Of a stretch of 64,000 nucleotides of DNA, positions 60,224-64,000 are shown one piece after another. The notes beneath the pieces are model-generated. The model was not told where the DNA came from. It ran no database searches and saw only the letters and a program-made list of their open reading frames with translations. Both the position numbers and the translations under genes were made by a program. Where the stretch lies: NCBI GenBank assembly GCA_030512295.1, contig JAULSR010000001.1, forward strand, positions 4,425,001 through 4,489,000. Reading direction: 5' to 3'. The DNA is from Bombardia bombarda (lineage: Eukaryota > Ascomycota > Sordariomycetes > Sordariales > Lasiosphaeriaceae). The stretch's first letter is position 1, and each line of letters opens with the position of its first letter.

Positions 60224-61802
60224 GGTCGCTTTTGTATCCATTTACACATTTACCTCCACATATGGTAGTACGTACACAGCAGAGCACAGCAAAGCGTGGC
60301 AGTGTCGGTAAAGCTGGCGCGTCTTGAAGGCGCGTCAAGTGTGGCGACGACAGAGCTCTACGATCACCTACCGGTCCAGTTCTTTAGAGATCTGACTGTG
60401 CGGGAGCGTGGGAGGCCGCCTGGCAGAAGGAAAATAACGCCTGCGACCACGACAATACCACGAGGACAGTAGACAGAATGCGGCTATTATCTGTAGTTTT
60501 CGGGACACCTGGCCAGCAGCTCAGTTGGCGCGATGGGATATTCCCTCCCATACAACTGGGATGAGACGAGACCAACTACCATGATCTCAAATACACGCGC
60601 TTAATCAGGCCACACCGTCGATGTGTGGATCTGGTCAACCAGTCAGCCAGTCATGGGGAGGGGATGAAAGACGAAGATCTTGGACTATTCCAGACGGCCA
60701 AAGGAACACTTGGTTGAAGAAAGAATTACAGATCCTGGCTGGCGCGTGTCAGGTGGAGGAGCAGTGACTGTCGTCACCTACCTAGCCTTGCTAGCCAGCT
60801 TTTAGGGGGAAAAGAAGGAAAAAAGAAAACGGCGCCCCGCTGATAGCTGTGCGGCATGATCAGCATCTTGATCGTTTGATTCTCCCTCTCCCGCGGATGC
60901 ATTACAAGTTACACCCCAGAAGCCTCAAGAAAAAGTCGAAAATTCGGATGAAACTACAATCTCAATTACTTCTTAGCAGTAGGGAGGTGACCTAGCGTCG
61001 TTTGCCGATTGGTTCAATTGAGGGTATCCTAATCTTGTATGGCATCTCTACCATGGAAGAATCGTGAATGAGCGAGAGGCCCCTTAACGACCACACAGGT
61101 ATTTTACCCCGGCTACGTCACCATCTCGGTTGCGATTGGACAGCAGGGGTGGGAAAACAAGATGCACCTCAGCATCGGCAGCCCCCGACCCGCACATCAA
61201 TCGATTCAATCATCACTGGGCCGTCTGGGCTGGCTTGGGAGGGCAGAAGGGCAAAAAAATGACAAGACAGCGATTGCGCGCGAACACAAAGCCAACTTTT
61301 GTTTCGCGTGACCCCGATTTCCCCGGCTACTTACATCAACCTGGGGAACTGGGTCCAGGTCTGGGGCCTTTTTCAGGGCCCAGAGGGGCCCATTGTGCAG
61401 TGGTGGAGTGCAATCTTCTGCACTGCAAATGGGCTTCCGTGGCTGGGCCGCGCTGCTAGCGGGTGGAATTCGTGATGACGTATGTTGATCACGTCTGTAA
61501 CCACAGAGCCACGACCGTCCATTGAACCACGCAAACTCACACCACACACACCACACACACCACACACACACACACACACCTGGACAGCGATCCTGCTTTT
61601 TACTTGGCTTGGAAACCTCTCCCTGCATCATAATGGAATGGAGGTACACTTATATCAGAGAAGCCCGCAGCTTCTCTCTGTTCGCCTTTTTTCTTTCCCT
61701 CCCATCAAGACAAACAGTAATGCTTCTTCACCATCCTCACTCTCACACACCCTTGACCTCTCACCACTCCTCACCTTAACGAAGATCGTCACCGTCGTCA
61801 CC
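60224..61802. other. Intergenic, 1.6 kb
   Basis: No supported gene. It includes a CA-rich microsatellite near 61541-61580 (CACACACACC units) and a TATAT at about 61651 followed by pyrimidine-rich sequence, a possible core promoter about 150 bp before the SUR7/PalI-family ATG. Confidence 0.5.
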
Positions 61803-62566
61803 ATGGCCAACACCGGCTTCTTCCACCACATCGGCACCTTTTTCTTACTCGCGGCGACTGTCCTGCTGATCGTCACCTGCATCTCAGCCCCTGTCGTCCA
61901 TGACCTCGCTATCCTAAAGGTCGATCTCGCGAACCACCCGTCATCACAGCACGCCAATGTGGCATTCGGCACCTTTGGCTGGTGCAAGAACAACCTCGGC
62001 AGCGATGGAGGGTACGTTCTCAATCCCCTCCCAATTCACCTCACAGTGCCCACACTGACACAACACACAGAGACGACTGCTCCCCCTCCCAGCTCGGCTA
62101 CTCCCCCGCCGCCATCATGAACCAAGTCGACGGCACCGACTTCTCCGACTACGCCTCCGACACCACCCGCGCCCTCACCAAGGCCATGGTGCTGCACCCC
62201 ATCGCCTGCGGCCTCAACTTCATCGCCTTCCTGCTCGCCCTCGGCGCCGGGCTCGTCGGCTCCTTCCTCGCGTCCATGGTCGCCCTGCTCGCCTTCCTCG
62301 TCACCGTCGTCATCATGATCATCGACTTTGTCATGTTCAGCATCGTGCGCAGCAACGTCAACGACGACAACACGGGAGCCAACGCCCACTACGGCCCCGC
62401 CGCCTGGACCATCCTGGCGGCTGCCATCTGCTCCCTTTTGGGCACCATCATCGTCTTCTTCACCTGCTGCTCTGCCCGCTTGCATAAGCGCAGGCAGACG
62501 GCGCTGCCTGTGACTAAGGGTGATTATGGCGCGCCGGTGGCGGCGAGGAGGAGGAGGTGGTTCTAG
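61803..62566 (+). CDS. SUR7/PalI-family four-TM plasma-membrane protein, 234 aa, two exons
   Basis: Exons 61803-62011 and 62071-62566, joined by a 59-nt GT-AG intron (GTACGT...ACACAG); the sum is 705 nt. The layout is that of the SUR7/PalI group. TM1 is near residues 8-30 (FFLLAATVLLIVTCISAPV). An outer loop carries FGTFGWC and, after the splice junction, DDCSPSQLGY, the W-x-C...C pair and LGY of the family. Then TM2-TM4 lie near 105-130, 132-160 and 182-205, followed by a short basic tail ending RRRRWF. Family members sit in eisosome-like plasma-membrane patches or act in pH sensing with the Rim/Pal pathway. True PalI of filamentous fungi has a long C-terminal extension that this protein lacks, so it is more likely a SUR7/Fmp45-like member. 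Paralogue identity is open. Confidence 0.85.
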
Positions 62567-63051
62567 ATGGGTGCATGCCTGTTTGGGATGCCTCGCTAGG
62601 AAAACTTCTTTCTGTCGGTTCGCGTTGTTTTTGGGTGTTTTAATGAGAGGGGAAGCGAAATCAAATTATTGATACCATCTGGTTAGGGAATGTTTAGTTC
62701 TCTCTTGTTTTCTTTTATATATATATGCGCGGTTTAATGGCGCTACTGCGTCATTTCCTCCGGGAACGGGATGGATGAGATGGTTTTAATATTACAGGAT
62801 GACGACTCACAGTCAAACTTGAAGCATGCAACACACATCATCTATATAATGCCTGTTGCTTCGGTGTAAAAACACAAATCTATATCATCAATTTGCGCTT
62901 ACACACTTGCTCTTGTCTCATGAAGGTCTCCTTGTGATAGATATACTGGAGTAAAACTTGAGAAATCTTGTTCATGACTGGGTTGGGTCTATCTATATCT
63001 TTCCCTTTTTTCCAACTCAAGTCTGCAAGTTTTGTTCCACAAGATGTCTTC
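62567..63051. other. 3' flank between converging genes
   Basis: This includes AT-rich sequence with TATATATATG near 62717-62726. The minus-strand frame at 62880-63116 overlaps this stretch and may be the frame-shifted continuation of the DUF6546-like gene, but its residues are not clearly family-like. Confidence 0.4.
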
Positions 63052-64000
63052 TCATCCAGGTAATAAGTACTCATCCATCCTCGGCGTCGATCGCCTCTGC
63101 CTCTGCTCCATAACATAGGCCCAACATTGCATCACATCAGCCCTGGCACAATTATCCATATAAGTGCTTGCCCACCCGATGTCTGCGCCTTTACCGGGGT
63201 AGTAAGCATAAAAGAATTTACGAGCGTATCCCTTTCCGCCATTCCATATCTCCATGTCCTGAGGTTTGGGCATAAAAGCAGCTGCTCGACCTGCAGCCAG
63301 CATTAAATTCTGGTTGTGCGTATACCGACGCCTATCCTTGTTGGGATAAATGCTATTTGATGTTAATGCCAGGCTTTCAAGATTCTTTCAAGGGCCTATC
63401 TTGTCTGGGGCTGCTATCGGTTTGGTTGGCCGGAAGCCGGCGAAGAAATCGATAGCATCGACAAGGAAAGCGGCAGATAAAAATCTGAGAGACCGGCTGG
63501 ACTTGGAGAGGGCTTTGCCCAAGGCCATATTTGCACGTCGGTTATCGGGTCGGTCTGGGTTGAGAGACTCTGAAAAGTGCCCGAATAAAGATAGATGCCG
63601 GAGACTGCCGCAATATTTCACGAGAAACCACATGAGTTTGGTATAGTCTATCGTGCTGTCAGCTAGACACATGTTGGGGCTATCAGCGATGTGGAGAGAG
63701 GGGTTGCCTTCGTACCCTTTTCAAATGTCGTTTGTAGTCGCTGTTCAACATGGTGCCAAGTTTCATGGCGAAAACTCACAAGGCGTGGAAAGGCGCAGCA
63801 GAACTTTGCCAATGACTTAGGGGACATCCTCCTGAAGAACTGCCGCCTTATTTGCAGATAACTTATAACATCAACCTTTGGAAGTTCCCTGCGAAGTCCC
63901 GGAAGATCGGGGCGGATCGTTACTTGGCCCGTTATTCTCTGTCGTACTCCTAGCACGTTAGAAACTGCCTCCTCCTCCCCCTTCTCATGCTTGGCGACAT
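63052..64000 (-). pseudogene. DUF6546/F-box-like gene, 5' end outside window, in-frame stop
   Basis: The frame is open to the right edge (read from 64000), so the N-terminus is missing. The order of motifs is RRQFFRRMSPKSLAKF, CCAFPRLVSFRHETW, a likely 53-nt intron (donor GTACGA, acceptor TCTAG), then SLRHLSLFGHFSE, SLRFLSAAFLVDA, NLESLALTS and AAAFMPKPQDMEIWNGGKG. This succession matches fungal DUF6546 proteins, often annotated as F-box proteins, as I remember them. A TGA at 63390-63388 interrupts the frame just before KNLESLALTS, where I expect a Trp, and the homology continues in the same frame beyond it. A further stop is reached at 63054-63052. I therefore call it a likely pseudogene; a sequencing error or an unusual intron are alternatives. 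Confidence 0.5.

Noticed and set aside
63388..63390. Stop codon explained by RIP (C to T in a CpA context)
   Set aside because: The inferred change affects a C followed by C on the plus strand, not the preferred CpA, and no duplicate copy is visible in the window.

Overview
The window looks like nuclear DNA of a filamentous ascomycete, most likely a sordariomycete close to Sordariales. The grounds are: short (about 50-80 nt) GT-AG introns with CTNAC-like branch points, GC-rich low-complexity-laden coding sequence, long intergenic stretches full of simple repeats and CCTACCTA-type motifs, and fungal-specific families (FHL1-like factor, FLC/TRP-like membrane protein, DUF3433 protein, SUR7/PalI protein, WetA). 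There are no operons, no rRNA and no CRISPR. Exon joins were worked out by hand. For every spliced protein-coding gene reported complete, the exon sum is a multiple of three.

Left part (1-25 kb): a small Cys-rich protein gene (1737-1982, minus); a six-exon C2H2 zinc-finger gene (5428-8596, plus) with two finger modules; 6.2 kb of non-coding DNA holding a G-rich tract and a MITE-like inverted-repeat element (13126-13750); a second, single-exon C2H2 gene (14774-16951, plus) with the same finger architecture; a 4.2 kb gap; and a five-exon membrane-protein gene (21188-24897, minus).

Middle (26-46 kb): a very long FHA plus forkhead regulator of FHL1 type (26144-30712, minus), divergent from a four-TM protein (32607-34463, plus). 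This converges on an FLC-family membrane protein whose last residues sit in a tiny final exon (35795-38161, minus). After a 4.9 kb gap comes a two-module DUF3433 membrane protein (43041-45602, minus).

Right part (47-64 kb): a strongly repeat-expanded WetA homologue (47427-50411, minus) with AbaA-like motifs in its upstream region; a 358-aa conserved-looking protein (52044-53120, minus); a 6.1 kb gap; a tRNA-Tyr(GUA) gene with a 14-nt intron (59269-59356, minus) divergent from a 214-aa protein gene (59579-60223, plus); a SUR7/PalI-family gene (61803-62566, plus); and a DUF6546/F-box-like gene or pseudogene running off the right edge (63052-64000, minus) with an in-frame stop.

Functionally the window mixes transcriptional regulators (two related C2H2 proteins, the FHL1-like factor, WetA) with cell-surface or membrane proteins. 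The genes do not form an obvious biosynthetic cluster. The most unusual structural signal is the duplicated finger module of the 5428-8596 gene, where the same phase-2 intron interrupts the same place of the first finger in both copies, together with a same-strand relative 6 kb away that lacks that intron.
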